From Bathynomus jamesi (Eukaryota; Arthropoda; Malacostraca; Isopoda; Cirolanidae), in NCBI GenBank assembly GCA_023014485.1, contig JAJOZX010002358.1, positions 124,001-188,000 of the forward strand: 64,000 nucleotides of DNA, in the 5' to 3' direction. This document shows, in pieces, positions 22,241 to 34,526 of this stretch. Each line of letters opens with the position of its first letter. Positions within the stretch are counted from its first letter, which is position 1. The notes below the pieces were generated by a model. It had not been told where the DNA came from. It saw only the letters and a program-made list of their open reading frames with translations, and did not search any database. The translations under genes were made by a program, and so were the position numbers.

Positions 22241-24402
22241 TTGGGAATTGCTACCGTACTACATGAGAAGACTCCACAAGAAATACTATGTATAATAGAG
22301 ATGGAAACCAAACCTATAATACTGAAACATATTCCAGAGAGACAGGAAAGAAAATGTAGCAAGCTCGAGAGGAAAATCAGGACTCTATTCAGGCAACGAA
22401 GACAAATCGTCAAATATCTCCACAGATGCAGAACTGATGCAGAGAGACTCAAACTAGAGGGGAAACTTGGTGAAATAGAAATGGACCTAACACAAACATT
22501 CATACATAAGACAAATGAGGAGGAAAACAAGGTAGCAGAAAACATAAAAAATAACCCAAAATACTTCTATACTTTTGCGAAAAGGAAAATGCAGTGTAAG
22601 GAGAGTATTGGACTGTTGATAGATGGGGAGGCTGAATACACAAATGACCCGAAAGAAATAAGTGAACTGCTTAGGGAACAATTTAAATCTGTGTTCAGCA
22701 CCCCTAAGTCTGAGACTGAAGTGGAAAACCCAGATGAGTTTTTCAACATTGATACAGATCAACCAAGAACAAATCCTGGCACAAACCTATTAATGGACTT
22801 CGAGTTCACAGAAGGAGATGTAATTATGGCCTTATCACAGATGCGAGACAATTCAGCACCAGGGCCAGACACATGGAGTGCCACATTTCTAAAGAAATGC
22901 AAAGAGTATTGCAAAACCGCTATACTTACTATGGAGGAAATCACTCAACACAGGACAAATTCCACTCGCCTTAAAGAACGCGAACATTGCACCCCTATTT
23001 AAAGGTGGTAACAGAGCAATGCCCAAAAATTATTGGCCAGTGGCTCTCACCTCACCTTATAAAGTGTTTTGAACATATAATTAGAGGCAAAACTACGTAT
23101 CTACAAGAAAAAGATGCATGCAACCCAAATCAACATGGCTTCAGGGTGGAAAGATCATGCCTATCACAGCTACTAGACCACCAGGAGAAAATAATGGAAA
23201 CATTGTGTTGAGGACAAAACATAGATGTAATATATACAGACTTTGCTAAAGCCTTTGATAAATGTGACCATGGAATCATAGCATGCAAACTTAAGAATAC
23301 AGGAATTACTGGAAAGCTAGGAAGGTGGATATTTAATTTCTTGACGCAAAGAATGCAAAGAGTGGTGGTAAATGGAATTAAACCAGAAGTCTTGGAAGTT
23401 GTGAGCTCTGTCCCACAAGGTACAGTATTAGCTCCCTTGCTGTTCATAATAATGATTGTAGATATTGATGCAGATATTAAGGACAGTATTGTATCATGCT
23501 TTGCAGATGACACAAAGATATGTAAGGAAATACTGAACGAAGATGACATAAGAAAATTACAAAATGACATTGAAACATTATTCCAGTGGGCAGAAGACAA
23601 CAATATGAAGTTCAACGAAGAAAAATTCCAACTTCTAAGATATGGTAATAACAAAGAGCTACAGAAAAAAGGGTACAAAACTCTGCAAGCCAAACAGATA
23701 ACACCAAATCCACAAGTCACGGATTTTGGAGTAATAATGTCATCAGATGCAGAATTCAGAGAGCACTATAAAATCAAAATCACAACAGCTAGAAAAATAA
23801 TGGGAATAATCTGGAGGAGCTTCTGCAGCAGAAAAGCAAACATCATGCTCAAATTATGGAAGAGTCTAGTCTTACCAATAATTGAGTATTGCTCAGTACT
23901 CACAAGCCCACACACAAAAAGAGACATTGCAAGCATTGAAGCTATACAAAGGACTTTTACGTCTAAGATAGAGGAAATGGAAGGTGAAGACTACTGGTCT
24001 CGACTACAATCCCTGGAACTTTACTCTCTTGAAAGAAGGTGCAAGCGGTACACAATAATATACATATGGAAAATACTTGAGGGCTCTGTCCCTAACCTCA
24101 GAAATGAAATAGAAACAAACTGGAATGAGAGAAGAGGAGCCATGAAAGCAAGGATGGAAAATACCCTCAGAATATGGGGCCCAAAGCTTTTCAATGTCCT
24201 TCCAAAAGAAGTGAGGAATCTCCAGCACACCGACCTGAATAACTACAAGAACCAGCTGGACAGATTCTTGTGCAAAGTCTGTGACCAGCCATGTATGGCT
24301 GGCTACGAGGGCAGGAGGAGATCAAAGAGCAATTCCCTCCTTCACCAAGTCCTGCAAATGAGGCGGGATGCTGCAGAGGGGTTGACCACCAGTCGAGCCT
24401 GA
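22241..24402 (+). pseudogene. LINE ORF2 reverse transcriptase and C-terminal domain
   Basis: A connector with KNNPKYFYTFAKRK and SAPGPDTWSATFLKKC (22241-23002) is followed, after a frameshift, by LFKGGNR, QHGFRVERSC, then a TGA at ~23209, IYTDFAKAFDKCDH, SSVPQGTVLAPLLF and the active-site box CFADDTKI (near 23500-23520). The C-terminal region runs to the stop at 24402 (YSLERRCKRY, LFNVLPKEV). The 353-residue frame 23341-24402 is the longest uninterrupted part. The motifs belong to the CR1/Jockey superfamily; the clade is undecided. Confidence 0.85.
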
Positions 24403-24448
24403 ACTATCGTTCAATCTCCACAAGAGAGATATATATATATATATATAT

Positions 24449-27135
24449 TAGGGTGGTCCAAATCCATAGGGAGAAATTTCAAAATTGTCTTAGATAGTCT
24501 CCACAAGTGTGGTTTTTGTCCATTTAGTGTCCACATGGTCTGTGCAAAATTGCAGCGTGATTGGTGAATATGTAGAGGTCGCCCCACTCTGAATATATAT
24601 ATTATATAATGTACTTTTTCTTCCGTAGGTCCGATGGCTCAAACTCGATCAATTCCAAAAGTTTGGCTTCTAGGGATGGCAACTGGAACTTTATCCACGT
24701 CAAGGCTCCCTACATGCCTTGACGCCCTCCTCTTGGGGCAATACCACCACATCAATCAAAAGCAAACCACCTCCGACAGTCTGAACCAGGCATGCCAGAG
24801 GGTGATTGAAATCTGGACCCGAGCGCGGATCCCAACTCAACGGATCGACTCCTGTGTCTGTAAGCTTTCAAAGCTTTTAGACCGCTACAAAACACTCAAG
24901 AAGCACAGGACCAGGCAACGTGCCAGCGATAGAATGAATGAAGACATCTTCAAAGCGGACATCCAGGAACTGTTTGACATCGCAACCAGTGATGCCATGA
25001 GCACAATCGTCAACGTTGAGGACCGAAATTTCCTGTCCATGCAGCGCAAGGACGTCAATTCTTGCAGCATGGCTGGCATTGATAAGGAAACGACTACACA
25101 AGAGGACAGAAAGCGATCCAGAATGGAGAAGGAAGCCAAGAGGAAGGCAAGGCATGAAGCAACACAGAAAGATTTGGAAGAAGCAGGAGTGTCATCAATT
25201 GATCTTTCCTCTTCTTCTTCCCTTTTTTCGCAAGATGACGACGACTATAGACCATCGGTTCCGATTCCTTCTTCGTCTGAAGCTCTGGCACCAAAGCGTC
25301 CCAAGAACAAGGTTACGAACATTTTCCAATCTCCAGAAGTCATTGGAGCAATGGATCGCACCAATCTTTCTGACCGGAATGCTGTTTTCGTAACTGGAGC
25401 TGTATTACAGGCCGCGGGGCATGATCTGTCTGGGATGACGTGCTCTCGGAGCTCTATTCATCGCTACAGAGAAAGTGGGCGAGAACAGGCAGCTCAAGAA
25501 GACCTAGAATCATTCTCTCTAGAAGACCCTGTCCTTCTCCATTGGGATGGAAAGCTTCTCCCCGGCATTGAAGGGAAGAAGACGAATGCGCATCGGATAG
25601 CAATCCTTATAACATTCAATGGACAGGAGAAGCTGCTTGGTGTCCCAAAGATGAAACAAGGAACTGGAGAAGCACAGGCCCAGGCATGCCTTCAAACTAT
25701 GAAATTATGGAATGTGGAACAGCATGTGAGAGGTCTCGTCTTCGATACCACTGCGTCAAACACGGGTTTACATCGCGGAGCCTGTGTCAGGATTGAAGAA
25801 GCATTGGGTCACGAGCTAGTTTGGATCGGTTGTCGACATCATATACTTGAAGTCGTACTTGCTGATGTCTTTGCCTCAATATTTGGCTCAACAGGAAGTC
25901 CTGAAACAGGCCTTTTTAAGCGATTTCAAAAGGAATGGCCATCTCTCTCCCACGAAGCATTTGTCTCAGCATCGGACAGCTTGTTCGAGAACCCTCAACT
26001 CCAAGAGATGAGAAAAGAGATGCTCACTTACTTACCTAACGCTCTTCAGGCAAGCCAACCTCGTGACGACTACAAGGAGTTCCTTGAACTATCTTTGCTC
26101 TTCCTGGGGGAAAGACTGGTGGTCAACTCTTTATCCGAGCTCCGGGTCCCATGCACCACGCGAGATGGATGGTGAAGGCGATTTATGCGCTCAAAATCTA
26201 CCTCTTTCACTATCAATTCAAGCTCACAGCACGCGAAGAACGAAACGTGACTCAGCTGGCTTTATTTGTCAGTCTGATTTACATCAAGTACTGGCATGAA
26301 GCGCCAATGGGGACACAAGCTCCTCTCAATGATCTCAAAATGCTGCATCTTCTGGAAAAATATCCACACGGAGGAGCTGCACAAGCGGCGAAGACAGCTC
26401 TAAGACGCCACCTGTGGTACTTGTCGGAGCATCTGATTGGACTGGCCTTCTTCGATAATAGGATCGATCCTGATACCAAAAGGAGAATGGTTCAACACCT
26501 CCAACATCCCCAAAAGAATGGCTGCCCCCGACGAATCGACATGGCAGAAGCTGGTGTTGAAAATGATATGGCATCCTTCGTCACGAAAAGGACATTGACC
26601 CTCTTTGATGCCTTGAAAGTTGGAGGTAAGGAGGAAGCACGCCAGTTACTTCAAAAAGATCCACGGGAATGGCCAAATGACAAGAACTACAGGGAACTTA
26701 GAGATCGCGCCTTAAAGATGAAAGTCGTCAATGATGCTGCCGAGCGAGGTATTGCTCTTGCACAACGCTACAATGACACTGACACGAAACGAGGACCAGA
26801 AGCAGTACCTCCTACAACTCGTAGCCGCCCACCGAAAACAGATACCAATACCATCCAAGGCGACTCTGATGCAGAAGAAAATAATGAAGATACACCCATT
26901 ATCATGTCCTATTGTCTTACTGTTTTCTTTCATATTCTTTGAGAACCAAAAAAAAATTTAGTTATTCAGTTGTCTATATATTTTCCCAAATTTTCAAAAA
27001 GGGGGCAAGTGGGGCGACCCCTAAATATTAACCGAATAACGTGAAACTTTGCACAAATACTGTCCACACCAAGAGGCATAAAACCAACCTTGTGGAGAGA
27101 ACTTAGTCGATGCTTTAACTTTTTGGACCACCCTA
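24449..27135 (+). mobile_element. hAT-like element C
   Basis: TAGGGTGGTCCAAA at the left and TTTGGACCACCCTA at the right, flanked by ATATATAT on both sides. Subterminal blocks AGGTCGCCCCAC (left) and GTGGGGCGACCCC (right) form a second inverted pair ~140 bases in. The coding region is nearly full length. Confidence 0.85.
24634..26900 (+). pseudogene. hAT-like transposase, element C (two frameshifts)
   Basis: The first frame (24634-26175) has an N-terminal SRLPTCLDALLL block, a basic/acidic linker, LLHWDGKLLP (first Asp), VFDTTASNTG (second Asp), CRHHILEVVL (CxxH) and DDYKEFLELS. A shift near the GGGGG run at 26106-26110 moves the frame; the second frame (from 26151) has PMHHARWMVKAIYALKIYLF, WYLSEHLIGLAFF (candidate Glu) and VVNDAAERGIAL. 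A second shift near 26790 moves the true end, EDQKQYLLQLVAAHRKQIP, into a third frame. Only two indels separate it from an open gene. It is more similar to B and D than to A and E. Confidence 0.85.
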
Positions 27136-27175
27136 ATATATATATAGATATACTGTACGTATATATATATAGATA
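27136..27175. repeat. (TA)n/TAGA microsatellite
   Basis: Links the right end of element C to the second GC-rich repeat copy. Confidence 0.85.
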
Positions 27176-27447
27176 TTTTTTTTTTTAAGTTCGGGAAGAA
27201 CCGATTCGCCTCTATTTAAAAGGGCATATCTCGGCGGAAAAACAAAGAAAAAGTGAGAGGAAAGACAGAGGAAAAAGAAAGGGTGGAGGGGACAGTCGAA
27301 GTGGAAAAAGACCAAGGACTGCGAGGTCGAGCCCCATCATCCTTGGGTGCTAGGGCCGGGAGGGCGCAGGTGAAACCTCCTGGAACAAGCACGTACAAAC
27401 GAGCACAAAGAGCACTCAAGAGCACGAGCTTAGAACCCCCTTGCGGG
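27176..27447 (-). mobile_element. GC-rich ~275-bp interspersed repeat, copy 2
   Basis: Inverse of the repeat at 10-287, starting on the minus strand CCCGCAAGGGGGTTCTAAG and ending with an A run (poly(T) at 27176-27186). It lacks a ~10-base segment present in copy 1. Microsatellite flanks both sides. Confidence 0.6.
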
Positions 27448-27509
27448 TATATATATAGATATATATATAGATATATATATATAGATATATATATATATAT
27501 ATAGATATA
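27448..27509. repeat. (TATAGA)n microsatellite
   Basis: TATATAGATA-type array ending in the TA used by the next element. Confidence 0.85.
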
Positions 27510-28251
27510 CAGGGTGGGCGGAAAGTAGCTCCCTATTTTGGATTGGTAAAAAAATACGTATATTATCCATTTATTTCAGAAGAAATAATATGAAAAGGTA
27601 GGCATACATGGTAGATTTTCTCTAAAATTCAATGTGGGCTCCAACTCTTTCCACCAGCTTCTGGAGCCGCCCAGGAATAGCGCCCACTGACTTTAGCAGG
27701 AACTCCGGCGGGATGGAGGACATGACTTCCCAAATTCGGTCCTCCAGTTCTTCCAATGTCCTCGGTTTGGTGCAGTAGACTTCTTCCTTTACCCACCCCC
27801 AAAGAAAGAAGTCGCACGGTGTCAAGTCGGGGCTCCTGGCTGGCCATTGTTGTCCGTGAGTGGCTGGATGCCCACTTCCCTGGGCGTTGGATGGGTCGTC
27901 GTGGTCCACATCAATGGCCAGCCAGGAGCCCCGACTTGACACCGTGCGACTTCTTTCTTTGGGGGTGGGTAAAGGAAGAAGTCTACCGCACCAAACTGAG
28001 GACATTGGAAGAACTGGAGGACCGAATTCGGGAAGTCATGTCCTCCATCCCGCCGGAGTTCCTGCTAAAGTCAGTGGACGCCATTCCTGGGCGGCTCCAG
28101 AAGCTGGTGGAAAGAGTTGGAGCCCACATTGAATTTTAGAGAAAACCTACCATGTATGCCTACCTTTTCATATTATTTCTTCTGAAATAAATGGATAATA
28201 TACGTGTTTTTTTACCAATCCAAAATAGGGAGCTACTTTCCGCCCACCCTG
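27510..28251. mobile_element. mariner-type foldback element with 338-bp arms
   Basis: CAGGGTGGGCGGAAAGTAGC at 27510 and its inverse ending at 28251, TA on both sides. The arms (27510-27847 and 27914-28251) are equal in length and almost identical, with about six or more mismatches seen by eye. The 66-bp centre is single-copy transposase sequence. It arose by inverted duplication of the 3' part of a mariner-family element. Confidence 0.85.
27858..28139 (+). pseudogene. mariner-family transposase C-terminus
   Basis: In the plus frame the centre and right arm read VREWLDAHFPGRWMGRRGP, WPARSPDLTPCDFFLWGWVK, then EDRIREVMSSIP and a stop. This is the final part of a Tc1/mariner DD(D/E) domain with the last catalytic Asp in PCDFF. 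The left arm encodes the same tail on the other strand (27622-27847). There is no N-terminal DNA-binding part. Confidence 0.75.
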
Positions 28252-28357
28252 TATATAGATATATATATATAGATATATATAGATATATATATATAGATAT
28301 ATATATAGATACATATATAGATATATATTATATATATAGATATATATATATATATAG

Positions 28358-28389
<32 letters not shown>

Positions 28390-28468
28390 TATATATATTA
28401 GATAGATATATATATAGATATATATATAGATATAGATATATAGTATAGATATATAGATATAGATATAT

Positions 28469-28507
<39 letters not shown>
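28252..28507. repeat. (TA)n/(TATAGA)n microsatellite
   Basis: About 255 bp of TA and TAGA repeats separating two elements. Confidence 0.9.
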
Positions 28508-28512
<5 letters not shown>

Positions 28513-28601
28513 TGGAACCTCGACTTACGAACGCCTCTATTTACGACCAAATCGACGTACGAACATACGCCCGGTGCTTCGATTGCGATTGCGAGTGGAT
28601 C

Positions 28602-28735
28602 TCTTGCATATTTGCTCCGTGATTTTTCGTTTATTGCTTTATCTCTAGCATATTTGCTCCGTGATTTTTCGTTTATTGCTTTATCTCTCGTATATTTGCT
28701 CCGTGATTTTTCGTTTATTGCTTTAATAAGCTCTT
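28602..28735. repeat. 42-bp tandem repeat, three copies
   Basis: The unit contains ATTTGCTCCGTGATTTTTCG and TTTATTGCTTTA. It lies in the leader of the Tigger-like element just before the ATG at 28740. Confidence 0.8.
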
Positions 28736-28739
28736 CATT

Positions 28740-28781
28740 ATGGCTCCCAAGAAAGTGAAGTGTGATAGTGGCAGTGAAAAA
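28740..28781 (+). pseudogene. Tigger-like transposase start, interrupted
   Basis: The first 13 or 14 codons read MAPKKVKCDSGSEK. The LTR-type element then begins at 28782, after the target copy AAAAA. Downstream continuation near 34532-34640 (ITIELKRQKREK ... VPSVLMEGDSPSK) stops at about 34639. Similarity to the basic N-terminus of Tigger/jerky proteins is modest. Confidence 0.5.
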
Positions 28782-29059
28782 TGTAGTGAACGGTTTTAAT
28801 ATTTCTTTCTTCATTATTTATTTATGCTTCTTTCTACTTTACTATTTCTCTGTTTATTCTCTATCGGCTCTTTCTTTAATTTATCACTTTCTTCGTAATG
28901 ATTCCGGTAGCCACGCCGAGTTCTGACTCTAAAAGACCGTTATAAAGCCAATGGGAAAGGGGGATATTAATTAATAATCTTTATTAACACTTTTTATGTT
29001 TTATTAATTTCGAAAATGGTTTAGTTAATTAGGGGATATGCGAGTATGACATTTATATA

Positions 29060-29963
29060 CAGGGCGTCCCAAAAAAATGTATACACACTTTAAATACTTA
29101 TAAAGGCAGTGTTTATTAAAATACATTTCATTTTCAAAATGTAATAGAATCTACAGACATTATTTAATTGTTTTGTCAATGCCTGTTTTCAAACTGACGT
29201 CCGTTCTGGTCCAGGCACTGCTGATAACGCAAAGCAATGGAATCGCAAACATCACAAAACATTTCGTTTGGTATTTGTGTGCATTCTCGTTCAATGGCTG
29301 CTCTCAATTCAGCGACTGTTGCAGGTTTTATAGCGTAGACTTTGTCTTTTAAGTATCCCCATAAAAAAGTCTAGTGGTGTGAGGTCTGGTGAATGCGGAG
29401 GGTATTCTACGAAACCCCTTCGTCCAATCCACATCCACATCGTGCCAAGTACCACTCGCAATACTCCACTCTTCGGTCTGGATCATCTTCATTAATAGCA
29501 TGGACTAATCTTGGAATGTAACTTTTCCATTGACAGCGCTTCAAAATGCGTTGGACAGACGATTCTGAAATTCCTACCTCACGACTCGCTTGCTGCACAG
29601 ATTTTCTTGGACTTTGGTGATACGTTTCCAGTACTCTTTCTTGCTTTGTGGGGCTTGTCTATGTCCGTGGTCTTCCGGAACGCTTCCTGTGGACATTCTG
29701 AACAGTTCCATCGGCTTCAAACTTATCTCTAATTCGAGTGATGGTAAGTCGCGTTGGTGGATCTGTTTGAAACTCCCTCCTAAACTGTCTTTGCACTTCA
29801 ACTGCGTTTTCACACTTCCAGTAGCATTTTAGAATGAATTTCCTTTGTTCAAAGCTTAGTCTGACTGCCATTATTAATTCTAATGGGTTTAACTTGGAAA
29901 GAAAGAAACATCAATTGAGCTATCAGCTGTTAAAGTGTGTATACATTTTTTTGGAACGCCCTG
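29060..29963 (-). mobile_element. mariner-type element inside the left LTR
   Basis: CAGGGCGTCCCAAAAAAATG at the left and its inverse at the right, each flanked by TA; the right LTR shows the empty site (ATTTATATATATATTTAGG). The element is 904 bp, shorter than autonomous relatives, and carries pieces of transposase on the minus strand. Confidence 0.85.
29170..29871 (-). pseudogene. mariner-type transposase, N-terminal HTH plus tail, core deleted
   Basis: MAVRLSFEQRKFILKCYWKC opens the first helix-turn-helix, with FRREFQTDPPTRLTITRI and RKRSGRPRT (29871-29659). A shifted frame continues with the second helix, [20 protein letters not shown], and [14 protein letters not shown] (29598-29407). 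The central DDE core is missing; the last part near 29370-29170 resembles the FFLWGYLKDKVY tail region. Non-functional. Confidence 0.75.
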
Positions 29964-30218
29964 TATATTAATTTAGGTCAGAGAGGAACACACAACAATT
30001 TGACTTTAAGATCACATGGCTCTAAATCTTACGCGTATCGCGTCAACCTCAAGACTGAGTATTATGTGTTATAATCTGCTCTCTTGGGTCCCTGTTCAGG
30101 ACTACCAACTATACCCATTTTAAACAATTAATTTCATAATTATTAGTAAATGATTTACATTAAACATTATCTTATTTAATTAAACAAAATTTAATATTCT
30201 TAATTAAGCATTACTACA

Positions 30219-33200
30219 CTCGCATCACCCCCTTGAAAATAAGTTTTTCCATTAGTAAAACTTATTAATATCGTTTAACAATGTCAATAAATTTATTCAA
30301 CAAACTTACATATTTTGCAATTTTTTTTTTTTTTTTTTTTTTTAACACTTATTCAAAGTTTAGAAATAGACAAGAAATAATAGAATGACAATTCCCATAC
30401 ATATATTGTATCATATTATAAAAACCGAAAACTTTATAATTTTCACATTTGCATAAAATAACATTTCACTCTAATAATTAAATTACAACCTGTAACTAAT
30501 CTATACATGCCAAAAAAAAAATAACAGAAAATTTTCTTACAGTGGCTACACAAATCTCAAGTTCACAATCTATTCTCGCGATTTCTCATCACGATCGCTT
30601 TACATTCGAAACAATTATTTGTATATTTATACAGTTACTATCAGGGCAACATAGAAAAATATAAGAAAAAGTTTACATAAAATACTGACCAAGAGCGCAC
30701 ATACTATTTCACGAAAAACACAACAAATATGGGCAATAATCGGACCCTTTTCACTTATAATTTCATTAGATAATAATCAGTACATTTGTTTGCTGGACGT
30801 TGTTTAGATGACACTCCGCACGCTGACAACGGATTTCAATTTTCAATCGCAGCTCTCCTGCTCACTTCGCTAGAATGCAAGGGATTGCATCAATCAACAT
30901 GCAACAGGGCAGCACGCTATAATAGTTCCGCTCTCTCTCCAATGGCAAAAAAAACAAAACAAGAGACGTCCAATTCTAAAAGGATCAGTGGGGGAGATAT
31001 CTGAAAGCGGGACCACGCGCTGGAATTGGACGGAATTTGCAATTCTAGAAGTCGATGAAGAAACTCGCCTTGTCTCATCTCCACTTTTGTCGGTGAACGC
31101 TGCTCTTCCTACATCCAGCTGAAAGACTCTTCCACTGGCAACAATCAAACGATGACTCCACCGTAGGCCGTTTCCCAACGAACCTACTGTATGTCTGTAT
31201 GGACAGTACAGTCGTAGGCGCCCATTCAAGCTCTCGTGGCTTGTCTACCGCGCGCTTTGTTGACACATATTTAGCGAAGCATTCGAGCAACGTGACCAGC
31301 TACTGCCCGAAAAATACCAGTAGACCATCTTCGATCGAAACTTTCGTGTGCCAAGACCCTGCAGACGTAAATTTCTCTTCTCTTCCGGAACTGTCCTGCG
31401 CCAATTCCCTGAGCATTCGGTTCCTCTCTTCTCTCTTCTCTTCCGAAACCATCCTGCGCCAAGTCCATGCGCAGTCTGGGTTTCTCTTCTCTTCTCTCTC
31501 TCTCTCTCATTGGTGATCAATCACCTATCCGGTCGACTAAACTCACTTGATGGAACTCGGATTCAACTTGGTTGACCCCAAACTGAGTCTTCTCGAAATT
31601 TTGAAAAAAAAATATTCTGAACGTGTTTCTGTACTGCTTATCATTTCATATTTAATTTATCAAATTCTCTCGACAGTTCACTTCGAAATACTAACTACAC
31701 ATTTGCTCTGGCCAAATTCACGGAAAAAAAATGACAAATCTAAAAATTTCGCAAAAATTTAATCACATCTAGCTACCACTAATGTCACTTATGGCAGTTA
31801 CATCGAAGCTAAAAAGAAATCATGAAATGTACGAACCAAAATTGTACCGTATAAATATAAAAGCGCCCATACATAGTAACTGTTAGTATAATTTAAGAAA
31901 TATTATTGTTCAAACTATCGTCAGAAATCACCTCAATACCTCTAAATACAAAAGACAAAAATGAACCCCAGAAACTTCATGTCATCCATTCTCTGACAAT
32001 CATGAACCCTCTTGCTTTGAGGAGGAGCACACAGACGCCACAAAAACGTTACTGGCTATCTAGGAGGCTCCATTTCCGAGTGTACACTTGAGTCAATGTT
32101 TCAAATGCACTAGTTAACTCCGACTGAAGGTTTAAACAATAATAATTTTCTAAACAGTTATTAAAAAGTAAAAAAAATTTAAATATTACTACCAAAAATT
32201 ATTTTAATACAGTAATTCCAACTTGAAACGTCAAATTTCATAAGAATTGAACTTGCAATTCGCAAACCACATCTGAGATACAACTCTCTCCTTCAACAGA
32301 AACCTCAGTATGGTTTGCAAATCACAAAAATCTCAGCAATTTACCGTTTCCAAGTGAAACTACAAATTTGCATAGTTATACTAATAAGAATAGATCATGT
32401 GTACTAAAAAATTACACACAATCCACTGTAAACAAAACTAAAACATTGCATAATTAAGAGCGGTCGCTTTGTTTGTAAGCGAACCTCTATACAAATATCC
32501 CTAACCGAATGAAACTGCATTATATCCTAACATAATTTCGTAATATTTTCCATGCAAACGCTCAAACTAACAAAAAAGGACATTTTTCATTTCTAATTCC
32601 AAATTAAAACATCAAATTAAAACATCCTTTTTAGAATACAATCTAAATTTGAACTAAAAATTTTACCATTGTCATTGAACTGGCAAGAAAAATAAAAATC
32701 GGCCGACTTGTACAAATAAAATTGATTATTGAATGAATTTATAAAACGTAAGGAAAATATATGAAAAGAACTTCCTACACAAATTTCTGTAATTCAAAAA
32801 AATTATAATATCGAGATTTAGTAAAATGTGTACCGTAACTCACATTGGCCGCCAAAATAAAAATAAAATTTACTGCCGCTTTTAGGCCTATAATTAATAA
32901 ATTCAATGTTATGCGTGAAAAGCATAATTTAGAATGTTATGCATAACGTTTGTGCTTATTAAAGAAAAAATCCTATGCTTATTTATGTTAAACCAATGAA
33001 AATTTTGTTAAATAACTAAAAATTTACACTCAATAGACATACCGTAATAACGGTTAATCTCCGAACAATATTTTACGATAGGCCTACAAGAAATTCTTCT
33101 TAAGTACGATACAATAGCCATTTTACCAAATATGTCGGAATTGTCGTGAAATAAACGAAAGAAACAGAGGAAAAAAAAGATAACCAGCTTACCTACCAAA

Positions 33201-34011
33201 TTGTATATAATTAATGAGTATAAAAAAAATATCCAAAACAACTTTTATAGAAAATTTCACAACACAATTTAACACAATCCTATACGGCCCAATCTGACAA
33301 TTTTTAATATCTTTAAGATTTATTTTTCGATTTGTCCCTTAACTGTAACGTAATCCTATTTTAGCGCAAAGCGAGCAAAGCAAGAAGCCCGTAAACCTAT
33401 ATTTACAAAATAATCCTATTATTATATACAGGCAATCGAAATATAATCAAAAATCTGCTAATGAAACCCAGAAAATTTCTCATGTTCATGAAATGGTTTT
33501 GAATCAGTACAAATTTTCGCTAAAACATTTTTAAAGACCATATAAAATGTGTATCACTATTTAAACTAACAATTCACTTACGTACAAATCGTTATTCTTA
33601 TTATTATGATTATTACAATTTTCACTAATTCCAAAAGTTTTAAACAAAAAGTTAAAAAGGTAAGCTGAAAGGCGAAAAGAAAAGAAAATTGAGTCTTCAG
33701 GCAGCACGATAATTTTCAACTATACCCTCTCCGATCCGACTGAATGAACGAAACTTTTGAAGCGACGCGACTCGGAATAATTTGGAAAACAATGGGCGCG
33801 CCATTTTGAATTTTCATTTATAATGAATTTTAAGGAATGAAAATCGAAATTTGCCTGCAAGCGGGATAAACTTTGCATTTAGATATTTTAATAATCGAAA
33901 TAAAATATTCATTAACGCTATTTGTTATTATACCGGGTTTTAAAATTTAATCGAAATCTAACACGTGGGTAAGCCTCACAAAATATGATTAAGACCGCGC
34001 TAGCCACCAGA
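30219..34011. other. interior of LTR-type element, no coding capacity seen
   Basis: AT-rich sequence with a more GC-rich part at 30780-31530. The frames are all short and share no recognised motif. A CT-rich stretch lies at 31480-31510. No host-gene fragment was recognised. Confidence 0.5.
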
Positions 34012-34526
34012 TGTAGTGAACGGGTTTTATTATTTCTTTTTTCATTATTTATTTACGCTTCTTCTACTTTACTATTTCTCTGTTTATCTCTATCGGCTCT
34101 TTCTTTAATTTATCACTTTCTTCGTAATGATTCCGGTAGCCACGCCGAGTTCTGACTCTAAAAGACCGTTATAAAGAATGGGGGGGTATTAATTAATACT
34201 CTTATTAACACTTTTACGTTTTATTAATTTCGAAAATGGTTTAGTTAATTAGGGGATATGCGAGTATGAAATTTATATATATATTTAGGTCGGAGAGGGC
34301 GCAAAACAATTTAACTTTAAGATCACATGGCTCTAAATCTTACGCGTATCGCGTCAACCTCAAGACTGAGTATATGTGTATAATCTGCTCTCTTGGGTCC
34401 TGTTCAGGACTACCAACTATACCCATTTTAAACAATTAATTTCATAATTATTAGTAAATGATTTACATTAAACATTATCTTATTTAATTAAACAAAATTT
34501 AATATTCTTAATTAAGCATTACTACA
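34012..34526. repeat. right LTR
   Basis: TGTAGTGAACGGG to ATTAAGCATTACTACA, 515 bp, followed by AAAAA. It carries the uninterrupted counterpart of the mariner target. Confidence 0.7.

Larger units (their letters stand above)
28782..30218. repeat. left LTR, split by a mariner
   Basis: Starts TGTAGTGAACGG and ends GCATTACTACA. The mariner at 29060-29963 interrupts it. It differs from the right LTR by small indels and substitutions. Confidence 0.7.
28782..34526. mobile_element. non-coding LTR-type retroelement
   Basis: Two long direct repeats, 28782-30218 (about 531 bp after removing a nested mariner) and 34012-34526 (515 bp), begin TGTAGTGAAC and end TTACTACA, and AAAAA flanks the whole at 28777-28781 and 34527-34531. 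This is the layout of an LTR retrotransposon with a 5-bp target duplication. The 3.8-kb interior has no gag or pol frame, so it would be a non-autonomous (LARD-like) element. No clear primer-binding site or polypurine tract is visible. Confidence 0.65.

Noticed and set aside
27756..28139. 127-residue frame as a complete gene
   Set aside because: Its first third is the left arm read antisense; only the part from ~27858 is transposase-like.
31199..31516. ORF of 105 codons in the LTR-element interior as gag
   Set aside because: No recognisable motif, and overlapping frames of similar length exist on both strands.
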